Source of the DNA: Linanthus parryae
Taxonomy: Eukaryota; Streptophyta; Magnoliopsida; Ericales; Polemoniaceae
Direction: 5' to 3'
DNA length: 64,000 nucleotides
Assembly (NCBI GenBank): GCA_023055425.1
Contig: JALGPY010000013.1
Span: 15,103,735 to 15,167,734, forward strand
Both the position numbers and the translations under genes were made by a program. Of the stretch, positions 20,894 through 33,236 are shown piece by piece. The notes beneath the pieces were generated by a model, which worked only from the letters and a program-made list of their open reading frames with translations, did no database searches and was not told the DNA's origin. Numbering within the stretch: the first letter of the stretch is position 1; each line of letters opens with the position of its first letter.

Positions 20894-22480
20894 GCTGTAT
20901 CATATACACGTCCTCGAGGAGATTCCCATAAAGGAATGCTGTTTTGACATCAATCTGCCAAATCTCATAGTCGTGGTATGCTGCAATCGCAAGTAGGATT
21001 CGGATGGGTTTGGTCATAGCGACTGGTGAAAAGGTTTCATCATAGTCAATACCATGAATCTGTCTGAATCCTTTAGCCACCAATCGGCCCTTATAGGTAA
21101 TCACATTACCATCAATGTCGATCTTTTTCTTGAAGACCCACTTGCACCCTATGGGCCGCGCCCGTTCGGGTGGTTCCACCAAAGTCCATACTTTGTTGGT
21201 ATACATGGATTCCATCTCATATCTCATGGCTTGTAGCCACTTCTGAGAGTCTGGGCCCTTCATGGCCTCTTCATAGGTAGTAGGCTCATCATCTATGAGC
21301 ATTGTGTCCCCGGAATCGGTCACGAGAAGTCTATACCTCTCGGGTTCCTGGCGCACTCTACTAGATCTACGAAGCTCTTGTGTTACCTGAACAGGTTGCT
21401 CCACAACTGCTTGTGGTTCCTGTTCATGTTCCAATCGGTTCAGTGATTTGTGGTTCTTGAACCTCTTCAAGTTCTACAGTCCTCCCACTTGCTTCTTTAG
21501 AGACAAACTCTCTTTCTAGAAACACGCCGGTCCGAGCAACAAACAATTTGTTCTCGGTTGGATTTTAGAAGTAGTAACCCTTAGTTTCCTTAGGGTACCC
21601 CACAACTTTACACTTATCCGATTTTGGCCCTAGCTTGTCTGATTGTAAACGTTTTACATAGACATCGCAGCCCCAAATCCTCATGAACGACAGTGTGGGA
21701 CGCCTCCCACTCCACATCTCATATGGTGTCTTCATGACTGATTTAGATGGAACACGGTTAATGGTGAAAGCTGCACTTAATAGAGCATGGCCCCATAATG
21801 ATAATGGAAGATCAGTTTGATGCATCACAGATTAAACCATATCCAATAGTGTTCGATTCCTCCTCTCAGACACGCCATTCCAGTGTGGCGTTCTGGGTGG
21901 AGTGAGTTGGGACACGATCCCACACTTTCTAAGATAGTCGTCAAACTCTTGGCTCAAGTATTCTCATCCACGATCTGATCGTAGAGCCTTGATACTTTTG
22001 CCAAGTTGCTTCTCTACTTCATTATTGAATTCTTTGAACACTTCAAAGGATTCGGATTTTTCCCTCATGAGGTACACAAATCCATATCTACTGTAATCAT
22101 CAGTAAATGTTATGAAGTAGACATAACCACCCCTGGCAGGCGTGGCAAATGGCCCACACACATCAGTATGTATGAGCGCCAATTGCTCACTAGTCCTCTC
22201 ACCTTTCTTATTGAAAGGGGACTTTGTCATTTTTCCCAATAAACAAGCCTCACATGTCTCATATTATTCAAAATCAAATGAGTCTAGTAGTCCATCCTTA
22301 TGGAGTCTAGATACACGTTTCTCGTTTATGTGGCCTAAACGACAATGCCATAAATAAGCGGGATTCAAATCATTTATTTTAATCCGCTTGGTATTAATGT
22401 TGTAGACAAGATTGCTTAGATCAAGAACATACATTCCTTTAAATAATTGCGCACTAAAATAGTGAATATCATTCAAATAA
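20894..22480 (-). pseudogene. copia C pol, integrase and RT N-terminal part
   Basis: Continues the copia polyprotein interrupted at 4746/20894; the break falls just after the LLEDVYMIQ block of RT. It contains the integrase (LWHCRLGHIN zinc region, IHTDVCGPF, RSDRG, NGVSERRNRTLLDM) and RT N-terminus (GCKWVFKKKIDIDGN, KTAFLYGNLLEDVY). Nonsense codons are visible near 21566 and near 21955 when compared with the intact copy at 44180-47377, so the frame is broken into several pieces. Confidence 0.88.
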
Positions 22481-23653
22481 AAGGAACATCAATTGTTCTT
22501 TATTGAAATAATAAAACTATCCTTGTCCAAAAAATAAATAGAAATAATGTTTCTGCTCATAGCAAGCACAAAATAGCAATTATTTAATTCTAAAACTAAT
22601 CCTGAAGGCAGAGATAGCTCGCACACGCCTATGACCAACGCAGCAACTTTTTCTCCATTCCCAACGCATAGATCTACCTCCCCTTTAGCCAATCTTCTAC
22701 TTCTCTTTAGATCCTGCACATTTCGACAAATGTGAGATCCACATCCAGTATCTAATACCCATGATGTAGAGACAGTTAAATTGACGTCTACAACAAAAAT
22801 ACATGGTGGTGGTGGAATCACTATTCCCAGCCTTTTGTCCTCCAGATATTTTGGGCAGTTCCTTCTCCAGTGTCCAGCCTGACTGTAGTAGTGACACTCA
22901 CCTTTAGTCACACCTGTGGCAATGCAACCAACAGGCTTAAGGGTTGGTTCATTGGACTTGTCAACTGACTTGCCTTTGCCCTTGGAGGATGAGGCAAACC
23001 GTTTGCCTTTTCCTTTCTGCACCATCATAATGGCCTTGCCCTTACCCTTTTTGATGCTCTATTTAGCTGTCCTTAACATATTGAGCAAATCTGGCAGTGG
23101 TTTTACGATCTCGTTCATGTTATAGTTCATGATGAACTGTCCATAACTCTCGGGCAACGATTGCAACACGAGATCGGTTGCCAACTCTTGGCCGACCGGG
23201 AACCCTAGCCGGGCAAGATTCTCCAAGTACCCGATCATACGGAGTACATGGGGTCCCACCGGGTTCCCTTCTGCCAGCTGACACTTGAACAGTGCCTTAG
23301 AGACCTCATACCTCTCAACCCTTTCCTGCTCTTGGAAGAGCTGCTTCAGATGCTTGATCATATCGACAACATTCATGTTTTCGTGTTGCTTCTGAAGCTC
23401 ATAATTCATGGTGCATAGCATAAGGCAGGCTGCATCATTAGCGTCATCAACACGCTTTTGATACGCCTTTAGGGCAGCAGGTGTTTGGTTCTCTGGACCT
23501 TCAGGAACATGCTCCTCTTGCGTACAGTTTCTTCTCTTGCTTGAGAACAATTCTCAAGTTTCTGTACCAATCAAGGAAGTTGGTTCCATAGATCTTGTCC
23601 TTCTCAAGGACAAATCGTAGGGAATGTTGTGAACTCGATGAGTTGTTTTCCAT
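22481..23653 (-). pseudogene. copia C gag and protease
   Basis: Starts at ATG 23653 (MENNSSSSQHS). A UBN2/copia-type gag follows, then a lysine-rich KGKGK stretch, a zinc knuckle-like CHYYSQAGHWRRNC and the protease motif WVLDTGCGSHIC (D-T-G). The first knuckle position after C-H-Y is Y rather than C. The frame is broken near 23510 and near 23060 and again in the protease region. It is orthologous to the gag at 43425. Confidence 0.85.
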
Positions 23654-25316
23654 TTGGAATTCTACAAAAGGAAAATACGCAAGTTTTAGTATTTGTGAAT
23701 ATTTGACTATATTCAATAATGGCTAGTTTATCAAATATAGCTCCCACTATTTTACTACGGATTAATAACCCTCAAGATATTAATGCGGAGAATATCCTTA
23801 TATTTTCTAGTGGGCCAAGATCCATGTTTCATCTCCTTATGAGCTTGCTTTGGCAAGTCACCCATAATTTGACTACTTTAGGTAGGAACAATTCCAATTG
23901 CATCCCTTATGCAACTCTTGGTTCAATTGGGCAAATAACTCCTTATTTATCCATCCTTATGGATAATCCCAATTGATTGCCTCTAGGTTTCTTAATCAAA
24001 TTAATAGCCTAGTTGTGTTCAACCTCTTATTTAAACAGTTGCACATTACTAGCTTGTGCCATCGCATTCCATCATTATGAACCAAGTCGCCATGCTTTGG
24101 CACGCACAAACTTGATAAATAATGATGATAATGAGTGTTTAAATAACGAGAAGGCAAGAACACAATATTTGAATTTTGAGGGATTTTGAATTCAATTTTG
24201 AATTTTTTTGTTGATCAATATCAACTAATCTATCTATTTGAGTTTGGGCACAACTCCAAATAATAGATCCGGTTTGTCTAATTATCTTATTATCCTAATT
24301 GCATGCATCATACACCAACCACAAAATAATAAGAAAATAAAGTAAACAACCACAAAACATAAATAAAACGTGATGTGGATATGGCCTTTTCTAGACTAAG
24401 ATAATTCCAAGACAATGGAATTATCTATGAACCCTAAAAGCAAACACATCTCCATGCGTCTTGATCTTTTGGTCCATCCTTCATAGTCATGTGGAATGCT
24501 CCATGCTCCATGCTCCATCTTTCGTTGCTCCTTTTTGCTTTGGGCTTATTTTCTTCACTCTTTGCTAACAATCTACTTTATCTACACTAGCTAAATTCTA
24601 TACTAAATAAAATAAATCTCACAAGTTGAGAAAAAAATGGCACGCAGGCCATAAAACCCTAATTTATTATTAAAATTAATTGATCAGCTCGCAGGCCGTA
24701 AACCAAAACTACACAAATTAAACATCCACATCAAACCACATCCTAAGGCCATATCCAATCACCATGCGATTTGCACATAAACAGTTAAAATCCAATTTTA
24801 ACACGCTTAGTCAATTTTAATTGATTTTAGGAAATTCTAGGGTTAAAAACGGTCCATGGGCCCAATAATCCGATTGTCTGGGCCAAAAAGGTGAACCGCA
24901 AGGCCCTAGGGCCGGCCCGACCCCTAGCCCATGCGGATAGGCCGCGAGCTTGGGCTGGCCCGGCCCCTAGGGCGGCCTAGCTTGGGCGGCAAGCAAGAGG
25001 GGCGGTCCCTTTAGGGGGGCCGAACAAAAACAACTCCCTTGCTTGGTGCCCAAGTTTGGTTGTTTCCTTGTTTTGGAAGAACTCCTTCTTCCCCAAGGAT
25101 GCCCAAACCCTAGATCTAAGATCCTAAAATTTCTCAAACTCACTAATTCATGCATCCAATGCAAAAACTAGGTCTTGTAATGATAGATTATTGACAAATT
25201 GCATCCCATGCTTGATTCGTCTTGTTTTACGCGATAAACAATTAATTTAAGGTGTAAAACTATCAAAATGTAACACATAAACCACGTTTATGCTCGACAA
25301 TAAGCTCTGAAACCAC
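23654..25316 (-). other. copia C 5' leader
   Basis: About 1.66 kb of non-coding leader between gag and the 5' LTR, homologous to 41743-43424. It includes a primer site adjoining the LTR (minus strand tggtttcagagc, 25304-25315, one mismatch to the usual tggtatcagagc complementary to initiator Met tRNA). It also has a strongly GC-rich, GGCC-laden block (about 24850-25030) in otherwise AT-rich DNA. No supported gene. Confidence 0.8.
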
Positions 25317-26736
25317 TGTAGGGTTTGATTCATGGATGCGCAACAGAAACAATAATTAACCATGCAAAACCCTCCAAGGATCACAAGTCAAGAGACATAA
25401 CATTGGTAAAGGAAGAAATCAATAACACACCTTAGGGTTCTCCTTTGATGACTTCAAACGCGAATTGTGTCACGTTATCTATAGTTGATCCACGCCTAGA
25501 GTTGATTTCTAGATCTCCCACTCCTTGGTGCTAGCCCGGAAAGAGGAAGAGGAAGAAGAATCACGCAAAACGAGACGAACCAAAGGAGGTTCGGCCTCCT
25601 TTGGGGCCGACGGGGACGGGCGGCGGGCTAGGAGGCGGCGGCTCCTCTAGCTTGCTTGCTCTCTCTCTCCTTTTCTTCTCTCCCACTCAAGTTATGATCA
25701 ATTATGAGCATAAGTGTGGGAAGGAAGGAAGGTCCTTTATATAGTCCAACAACTCCTTTCCAACTACCTAAAGGACTTATTCTAGTCCTACTAGAAGTCA
25801 ATTTAGTCCCGTCCTTGCAAATTAGTCCCTAATAAGTTTGCAAGGTTTTTCAAAGTGATCCTTCTAATTAATTAATCCAATTAATTAATTCCCAAATCTA
25901 GTTCAACTCTATATAGCGTGTGACCCCATAGGTTCTATCTAGTTGGTAGCAACAATTTTCTAATATGGAGCGGTTTCTAGCAAAACATCCATTCTAGCCG
26001 ACTAATAGAATAGTCATCTTGACAACCTTTGTAAAAGTAATTGTCTAATCCCTTTGTCTCTATATCCGGATGGGACATGAGACATACAAGTCACACTCTT
26101 ATATCCAATCCACATATTCTCGATCCATGGGAATAGCCTTATTCGTGCAAATAACATCAATATCCCATATTGATTTATTTGAGTCTGGCCAGACATTCTA
26201 TAAGCACTATCCCTCAAGTGGCCTAGGATATTTGCTCCCGTTATGTGGGAGGGACAAATTCTATCTACGTCCACTACGATCTCTAAGCTTGCTTCTTATT
26301 GTATCCAGTACACGCCTTTAATACTACCCAGTTACGGTGTAGTGTTTAACGCTACCAAAATCACAATAATCCACAACTAGAATATCTTGTTACTTCAAGT
26401 CTAAGGATGACAATACCATTGCACCGCGAGAAGCGCTTGTGACTCAACATAACGTGTATGTAGCCTTCTCGGAGATGGGTGAATCCAGTGCGTCATTACC
26501 CTTAATGCACACCTATGTGTTGGATCGTGATATCTCCATATCAATCCAGCCCCATACTAGTCAATAGATGATTGTCCCATTAATCATTATACTGGACTAG
26601 GGATATTTAAGATAAATAACACAATTTAAAATCTAAGGACTTCATTATATTAAATATCCAATAAATAATATATGAATTTCTAGCCACAAATAAATTCATA
26701 CTAAACTAGATTGCCTCTAGGGCATCTATTCCAACA
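25317..26736 (-). repeat. 5' LTR of copia element C
   Basis: 1420 bp, TG...CA on the minus strand, followed by the target duplication gatac. It has a TATA-like tttatata on the plus strand near 25737-25744 (promoter on minus). Many small differences from the 2123-3546 partner show it is older than the other copia pair at 40312. Confidence 0.93.
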
Positions 26737-27739
26737 GATACGTGGACGTAGGCTTCGTCGAACATCCGTTGTATAACTACTGAGTTGGCTTCATGTGAGT
26801 TCACATGCTTAGCCTAGCGATCACAGCTTCATTCGTGTCGTGACATGATTTTACAATACGTCTCAAAATCTGTTTTTGCGATATGCATGCTTTACTTGAG
26901 TTTCAATACGTTCGAGATAATTGATTTGAAACTGAGCTCACAAGTACCGGAACCAGTGGTTTGGATTTGCCCTTTTTGGCTTTATTTACCCTTATTGGGT
27001 TAGTTTGGTCCTTAGTTGCCCCGACTCTTTTCCTTATTGGATAGAGTCCCATCTAGTACTACTCTTATGGACTTACGATCCATAAGAGGGTGTCGAAACT
27101 TAAGGTCTAGTATGGTTTATTTAAGTAGGGGCAGGAGAGGTTCTCCACAATGCCAGGCACGGAGGAAAGGTTTTCTCTCTCGTTGTCGTCCTACACGGGA
27201 AGGTTTCCCAGGGAAAGGATTTCCCAACCCTCCCTGGGAAAACCTGGTCTACCCTGGTTACTGTGAGCAATATCTCGTTATGAAAGTTGATTTATATCAG
27301 ATGAACGTTACTGGTACTACTATTTACTCCGCTGCAAACTCTGATAAATGCTTTACTCGTATCATGTGATTTATTTCAACTTGTGTCTACGCAATACATC
27401 TCATCCTCCTTGTTTTACACGCAAAGGTGTATCTCACTCCGCATTTCTTGCTGATTTTGGAAACTGCGGTTCTTGTTTTTCTTCCCACCGCAAGCCTAGG
27501 AGCTGGATTGTAAGATAGAAGGGGCGCGAGACTCATCTAGAGTATGGACGTCATCAGTAGTTTATCTAAAAGATGTTAGATACAATTTGTGTAATAGTAT
27601 CACCTATTGTGTAATACTCTAAGTTTGATGTTTAATAATATGAATAAGTGTTGTGAAATGTCTTACTTTGGATCTACGCGGCTTCTATTAAGCATCGCCC
27701 TCCCGGCCTTGTCCCGAGCCGGATAAGGGGGTTGTTGCA
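26737..27739 (+). repeat. Tekay-like LTR, 3' part
   Basis: Continuation of the LTR in which copia C landed. It reads in plus orientation and ends ggataagggggttgttgca at 27739, directly followed by a primer site. Its reverse complement matches about 38503-39540. The 5' portion of this LTR is missing on the left side of the copia element. Confidence 0.82.
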
Positions 27740-28310
27740 GGTGGTATGAGAGCAATTCTTTCCAACAAGGGAAATAAAACCTGTAGGGTAATTTAAAATG
27801 AACTCAGGGAAAGATAAAATACGGATAAGCCGGGTATTTGGGAGTTCTTGGTCACTTCCTCTTGCTTGAGGAGTTGCTATGTGCTATCTGACATTATTCT
27901 ATTTCGTGTTGAGACCCTAATACCAATACGGTATATGGTTATGAAACCGTATCTCTAGTATCCTTTATGCGTGTGTTCTGTGTATCTCGCTGAGATATTG
28001 TTTGATTAGTTGGTATTGAGTACTTATTAGTTGTGATCTATTATTTGGGGAAGTACGTGTGTTGCGATAAGGAATCGTTTGGGGGTACATCATCACTAGA
28101 AGCACCGTTACGTACTTGAAAGTAAGAAATGGAAGGAGAAGAAGCCCTACACCCATAAGTGGCCCAATTGATCGGTCATATGGACCAGTTTGTTCAGGCA
28201 ATGAACAACAACAACCGGAACAAGAATAACAATGTTGTTGTTGAACAAGAACCTAACTAGGCTAAAAAGATAGCTCGTCGGAACCCGAGTTGCTTCTTTG
28301 GACAAGAAAG
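27740..28310 (+). pseudogene. Truncated Tekay leader and gag start
   Basis: The primer site tggtatgagagc (27742-27753, one mismatch) is followed by a leader and an ATG at 28129 beginning MEGEEALHP, with an early TAA and further stops. It parallels 33237-33810. The gag breaks off near 28310 and joins an internal piece of LTR, a deletion that removed most of the element. Confidence 0.82.
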
Positions 28311-28612
28311 TTGACTTTGGAAACTGCGGTTCTTGTTTTTCTTCCCACCGCAGGCCTAGGAGCTGGTTTGTAAAATAGAAGGGGCGCGAGACTCATCTAG
28401 AGTGTGGACGTCACCAGTAGTTTCTATAATTATGTTAGATAAGTTTTGTGTAATAAATTTGTGTAATAGTAGCACCTCCTGTGTAATACTCTAAATTTTG
28501 GTGTTTAATAATATGAATAAGTGTTGTGAAATGTATTGCTTTTGATCTCCGCCGCTTCTACTAAGCATCGCCCTCCCGGTCTTGTCCCGAGCCGGATAAG
28601 GGGGTTGTTGCC
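28311..28612 (+). repeat. Tekay-like LTR 3' fragment
   Basis: Matches the last about 300 bp of the LTR at 34980-37834 (starting gactttggaaactgcggttc and ending ggggttgttgc). It abuts an oppositely oriented LTR end at 28613. Confidence 0.85.
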
Positions 28613-31518
28613 TGCAACGACCCCCTTATCCGAATCGGACGAATCGGGGAGGCCGAAGCAAAAAGTAACGGCGGAAAATCGGAAGCACAACATCCAAGCA
28701 CTTATATTACATATTATTAAACATTACATTACTTCTCAAGTCCTTCATACTTTACTATTACACATTATTCATGCTTTATTCAAACTATCTTACATTATTT
28801 AAACTATCTTACAACACGTGACATGACCTCCTCAGTGAGTCCCGTACCCAAATATGCCATAGTCTTCTTACTCTCATCCTCCAGTGGGAAGGAAAACGAA
28901 ACCGCAGTTTCTAAAGTCAGCTAGGAAATGCTGAGTAAATAAATACCCTAGCTCGTAAACAGATGACGAGGCATAATTTACTTTCAAAAAACTGTAATAG
29001 GAGGAAATATATCTTTAAAAGAGTAGACAAAGCACACATCCAACTTTAAACTTCTCAATATTTCAATTCCTTTCTTCTTGATCTTGAAACGGGGAGTAAT
29101 ATCCCAATCTTGCCTTCCTTTATATTCATAGACATTCTTGTCCTTGAAGAAAACCACATTTTAACTTTGTTGATACGGGGAAGATCTAATATCACTACGC
29201 ATCCAAGACCTTAAGTGCCGGCACCCCTCTAGACTACTCGCGGCCAGAGAGGTGAGTACATGGAGCGATCCGGAAGGTTGAGACGGATTAAAATAAACGG
29301 GTCAGGTGAACGTAGTCAGCCACGACCAATCTTATAGAAAAGCGAATATAACGATCCCCGCACAACTCTTTCCACTTTACGTTATTAGTGGATTAATACT
29401 ATTCGTGTGATAGTTCACATAAAATCAAATTCTTTTAACTTGCAAATAAATCACAAGTAAAACACTCAACTCGAAAATATACTTTGAGACACATACGAAA
29501 AATCACATTCAGACACGAACAGGTGCTAAGCACGCTAGGCTAGGCATATTTACTTACCTCGATTCCGTAGCGTTAAAACGTCATACTTGTTGTCGTTGCT
29601 TACGAATCTGTTACCTACAAATCGGAGCTTCTCAATCTTCACAACTCTGTATAATTCTACGAGTCTTATTAAGAATCCTATTTAATAAATCTTAAACTAG
29701 CCCGAACTCGCGTATTAATTCCTTAACGTTTCTTTAGTTAGTTATATTTTCTTATTAGCAAAATTGTTAAACAATGAGTGTTTATTTGAAGAGTTATTAA
29801 ATTTTATGTTACAAAAGTCTCATTTATTTATAGGATTTATATTCATAAAATACTAGTAAAAATTAATAGTAGTTGGTATTTTTACATAACGTAAATATCA
29901 ATATTAACAACTAAACGATATTGGATTTTTATGATAAATCACTTCTAAATACTTGCAATGACGCAACGATATTTATAAGCTCGAAAAAGTCATTTTTATA
30001 AGTCTTTAAACAACCGAATTTAAAGTTAAACAGTTAAACGCAACGTTTGTTTAGTTTTTAATAAAATATTACTCGTTTAATTTTTTTAACGAGCGACTCG
30101 TATCACTTTTCCGGGATCAGGACGAAAACTAATATTTGTAGAAAATATTTTTAATCCAAAAATAACCTTTTTATTTTTACGTATATATATAATGCTTATA
30201 TAAACTACACTTAATCCCCACAAGTTATGTCAAGAGACAGTAGGAACCCCCCATCTACTCACATACATATTCTTTAAAAGACAAATAGCTCCCCCACTAA
30301 TTGAATATATACTTTCTGTAACTACACTTACACCCCCTTTAACATGAATATCATGCTATAATAAGTTTAGGGAAAAGACACTTTCACCCCCTTTAACAAG
30401 AACACCAAATTCATCAAGCTAAACGTGGATTCGAGCACTCAAGATATGATTTTGATTGTTTAAATGAAATCACAGCGAGATTTAGAGCATACCTAGGCCA
30501 AGAATGGCCGGAATCGGTCAAGAAACGAAGCTATACGAATTCGCTGACGGTGGGTCACGGCGGTGCTCTTCGTCGCCGACGATGGAGGACCTCCTAGCTT
30601 CGGTTAGGGACTAGTTTCATCTCCTGGGAGCTCTAGGAGTCGTTTGGTGGCGATTTGGAGAGGCGGGTAGTGTTGGGATGCTTGGGCCAAGCTTCGCGTC
30701 GGCAACAATGGTGGCTGACGGTGGTGACGCTTCTCCGCTCTGTTTTTGGTGGCTTTTGTAGCTGCTTTTGTCTCTGTTTTGGGACAGAGAGGATGATGAG
30801 ACAGAGCTTAAAGGGTGGGGGAAATGAAGGGAGTAAGAGAGAGCAGTGGGTTGCTCTCGTCTCTTGCCGTCGGAGCTTCGGCGGCGGCGTTGGTGGCAGC
30901 TTGCCGCTGCAGCTGGCTATGTTTGTGTGCTCTGTTCTGGATTGAACAGAGAGTGAGACAGAGAGAGAGAGAAAACAGAGAGTTAGAGAGGAGATGTAGG
31001 TGGACGGTGGTGGTGATGATGGTGGTGTGGGTGTGGCCGCGGGAAGAAGGTTAAGAAGAAGATGAAGGTGAAGAGATGATAGATATGAAGGTGATGATGA
31101 AGCTGGTGATGACTCATTATATAGGGGATAAAAAGGAGGGAAGGATGATGATGATAGGGGCGGTGATTGTGATTGTTGTGGCGGTGAGAAAAATCTCCGA
31201 AGGAGATAAGAAGAAGTAGAAGATGAAGTTAGGAGGAGTTATAAGGTGTGGTTGACACACCACGTTTTAGGGTGATTGGGTGTGTTTCACACACTAACTT
31301 CGCGGTGGTCGTACACGCGTGAAAGATAAATTAATAAAGATAAATAAAACATCGCGTATTCACCTACGAATACTAACTTAATATCTTCTAAAATCTTACA
31401 AATATTTCTTGTCAGTAAAATACTATAATTTAACCGACTTTATTTTTTCCGTAATTAAATTATATATTCTTCTCTTTAAATTACTATTTTGCCCTTGTCA
31501 ATTTTACGGGGTATTACA
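28613..31518 (-). repeat. Complete Tekay-like LTR, minus strand
   Basis: 2906 bp. On the minus strand it starts tgtaatacccc at 31518 and ends gggggtcgttgca at 28613. It is preceded on that strand by a purine tract (aaagggggagagaa, about 31520-31535), so it is the 3' LTR of the pol fragment at 31952-33060. Internally it contains a TATA-like ctatataat near 31115 and GA-rich runs. Open frames inside it are not supported as genes. Confidence 0.88.
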
Positions 31519-31951
31519 TTCTCTCCCCCTTTAAAAAAGCTTCGTCCTCGAAGCTTAAACAATCCAAATATTCCTGGTATTAAAACTTCTTCCTCGAAGC
31601 TACTTCAGTCAATTGCTCTTGATCCTAAAACTTTTACCTCGAAGCTAAAATCAACCCAATACTTCTGATGTTGAGGCTTTCTAATAAGCAACTAACGATC
31701 ACAGTCGCGATCACATAGCCGGCATGAAATTTCACATAGCAAGTGATAGCAAGTACTTACCATCTAATGCATGCAATGCAACAAATATTGTATCACGTAA
31801 AGACCGTATTCACGTCTATCTTACGTATGTGATTATAGTCTCATTTGGTTACTAAGGGTCAGGATTAACTATATCATGAGGGTACAAACACGTAATGGTA
31901 CTAAATAAAAGGTTGCGTCCTCTCCCTCTTAGAGAGTGACGTCCTCGGAAC
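31519..31951 (-). other. Tekay 3' untranslated segment
   Basis: Lies between the end of the chromovirus pol and its 3' LTR. It contains several copies of the cctcgaagct word and the purine tract next to the LTR. No gene is visible. Confidence 0.7.
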
Positions 31952-33060
31952 TCAACGTACCTCATGAAATAAGTGTGGATACTTTTTCCTCATCTCTTCT
32001 TCAGCTTCCCATGTCGCTTCCTCGGTTTGATGGTTGGACCAAAGGACTTTGACCAGTATGACACTCTTGGTACGCGTGTCTCTTGTCTTGGTATCCTGTA
32101 TCTTGATAGGTTGCTCCTCGTAGGTTAGCGACGGGTCGAAATCAACTGGTTCAGGATTCAACACATGAGACGGGTCTGGTACGTACTTCTTCATGTGCGA
32201 TACGTGGAAAACATTGTGTACTTGCCCCAAATTCGATGGCAAATCCAGTCGATACGAAACTTCACCAATTCTTTCTATAACCTCGTATGGACCGATAAAC
32301 TAAGGACTTAAATTACCTTTTACATTGAACCGGTAACTCCCTTGGTAGGTGAAACCCGTAGAAATGCTTTTTCTCCCACTTGGACCTCCAACGGTCTTCT
32401 CTTTTGATCCGCGTATGACTATTTCCTGTCTTGAGCTGCTTTCATACGTTGTTGGATGAGTCGTACCTGGTTCGTCATGTCTTCAATCATTTGTGGTCCA
32501 ATGACTACCGTTTCACTAATGTCCCTCCAACAAAGCGGCGATAGGCATTTCCTTCCATATAGGGCCTCGTACAGTGCCATACCAATGCTGGCGTGATAGC
32601 TATTGTTATATGAGAACTCAATTAACGGCACTTTGTCAACCCATGAGCCTTGGAAATTCATAACACAGGCTCGTAACATGTCCTCAAGTGATTTAATGGT
32701 CCTTTCCGTTTGCCCATCTGTGGCTGGGTGAAAGGCTGTACTAAACTTCAGCTGAGTTCCCAATGCTTCTTGGAGCGCTCTCCAGAAATGAGAGAGGAAG
32801 TTAGGATCCCTGTCCGAGATTATCGAACTTGGAACCCCATGATACCTTACAATGTTTCTGATGTAGGCATCCGCTCTCTGCTCCATACCCCATGTGTATT
32901 TCATCGGGATGAATCTCGGAGTCTTGGTTAGTCTGTCCACGACTACCCATATCTGATTCAGCCCGTTCTTTGAGGTCGGTAAGGCTGTGACAAAATCCAT
33001 CGAGATGGAGTCCCATTTCCAAAATGGGATATCTAGTGGTTGGAGTAGACCTCCCATCCG
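31952..33060 (-). pseudogene. Tekay/Del integrase and chromodomain fragment
   Basis: Partial gypsy pol. The integrase core reads ISMDFVTALP, ISDRDPNF and DGQTERTIKSLEDML (three acidic catalytic residues), then a C-terminal domain and a chromodomain-like tail (VLWSNHQTEEATWEAEEEM) ending at 31952. Stops near 32418 and a frameshift before 32242 break it. The zinc-binding N-terminus of integrase and everything upstream are missing: the sequence switches to LTR at 33055-33070. The chromodomain-like tail places it among chromoviruses. Confidence 0.88.
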
Positions 33061-33236
33061 GCCATTCTTGGCCTAGGTATGCTCTAAATCTCGTCGTGAT
33101 TTCATTTAAAAAATCAAAATCAAGTATTGCTTGCTCGAATCCATGTTTAGATTAATGAATTGGATGTTCATGTTAAGGGGGGTTAAAGTGTCTTTTCCCT
33201 AAACTAGTTATAGTGTAAATAAACGGGGTTGTTACA
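33061..33236 (+). repeat. Truncated Tekay LTR 3' end
   Basis: The reverse complement of about 60-260; reads plus and ends gttgttaca at 33236, right before a perfect primer site. Internal LTR sequence is deleted between tgtaaataaa and cggggttg. Confidence 0.75.

Larger units (their letters stand above)
2123..26736 (-). mobile_element. Angela-type copia element C, nested host
   Basis: A Ty1/copia element on the minus strand. It is bounded by two LTRs of 1424 and 1420 bp and flanked on both sides by the 5-bp target duplication gatac (2118-2122 and 26737-26741). Internally it has a primer site next to the right LTR, a long leader, gag, and pol in the order protease, integrase, RT, RNase H. The LTR start (tgttggaatagatgcc on the minus strand) and the protein sequence resemble the Angela/BARE lineage. 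A Tat gypsy element (4752-20893) is inserted in the RT region. Nonsense codons and a frameshift make it non-coding today. Confidence 0.92.

Noticed and set aside
30655..31054. Possible host gene with Cys/Trp-rich frames
   Set aside because: Lies within the minus-strand LTR 28613-31518; frames have no domain and the GC-rich patch recurs in other LTRs.
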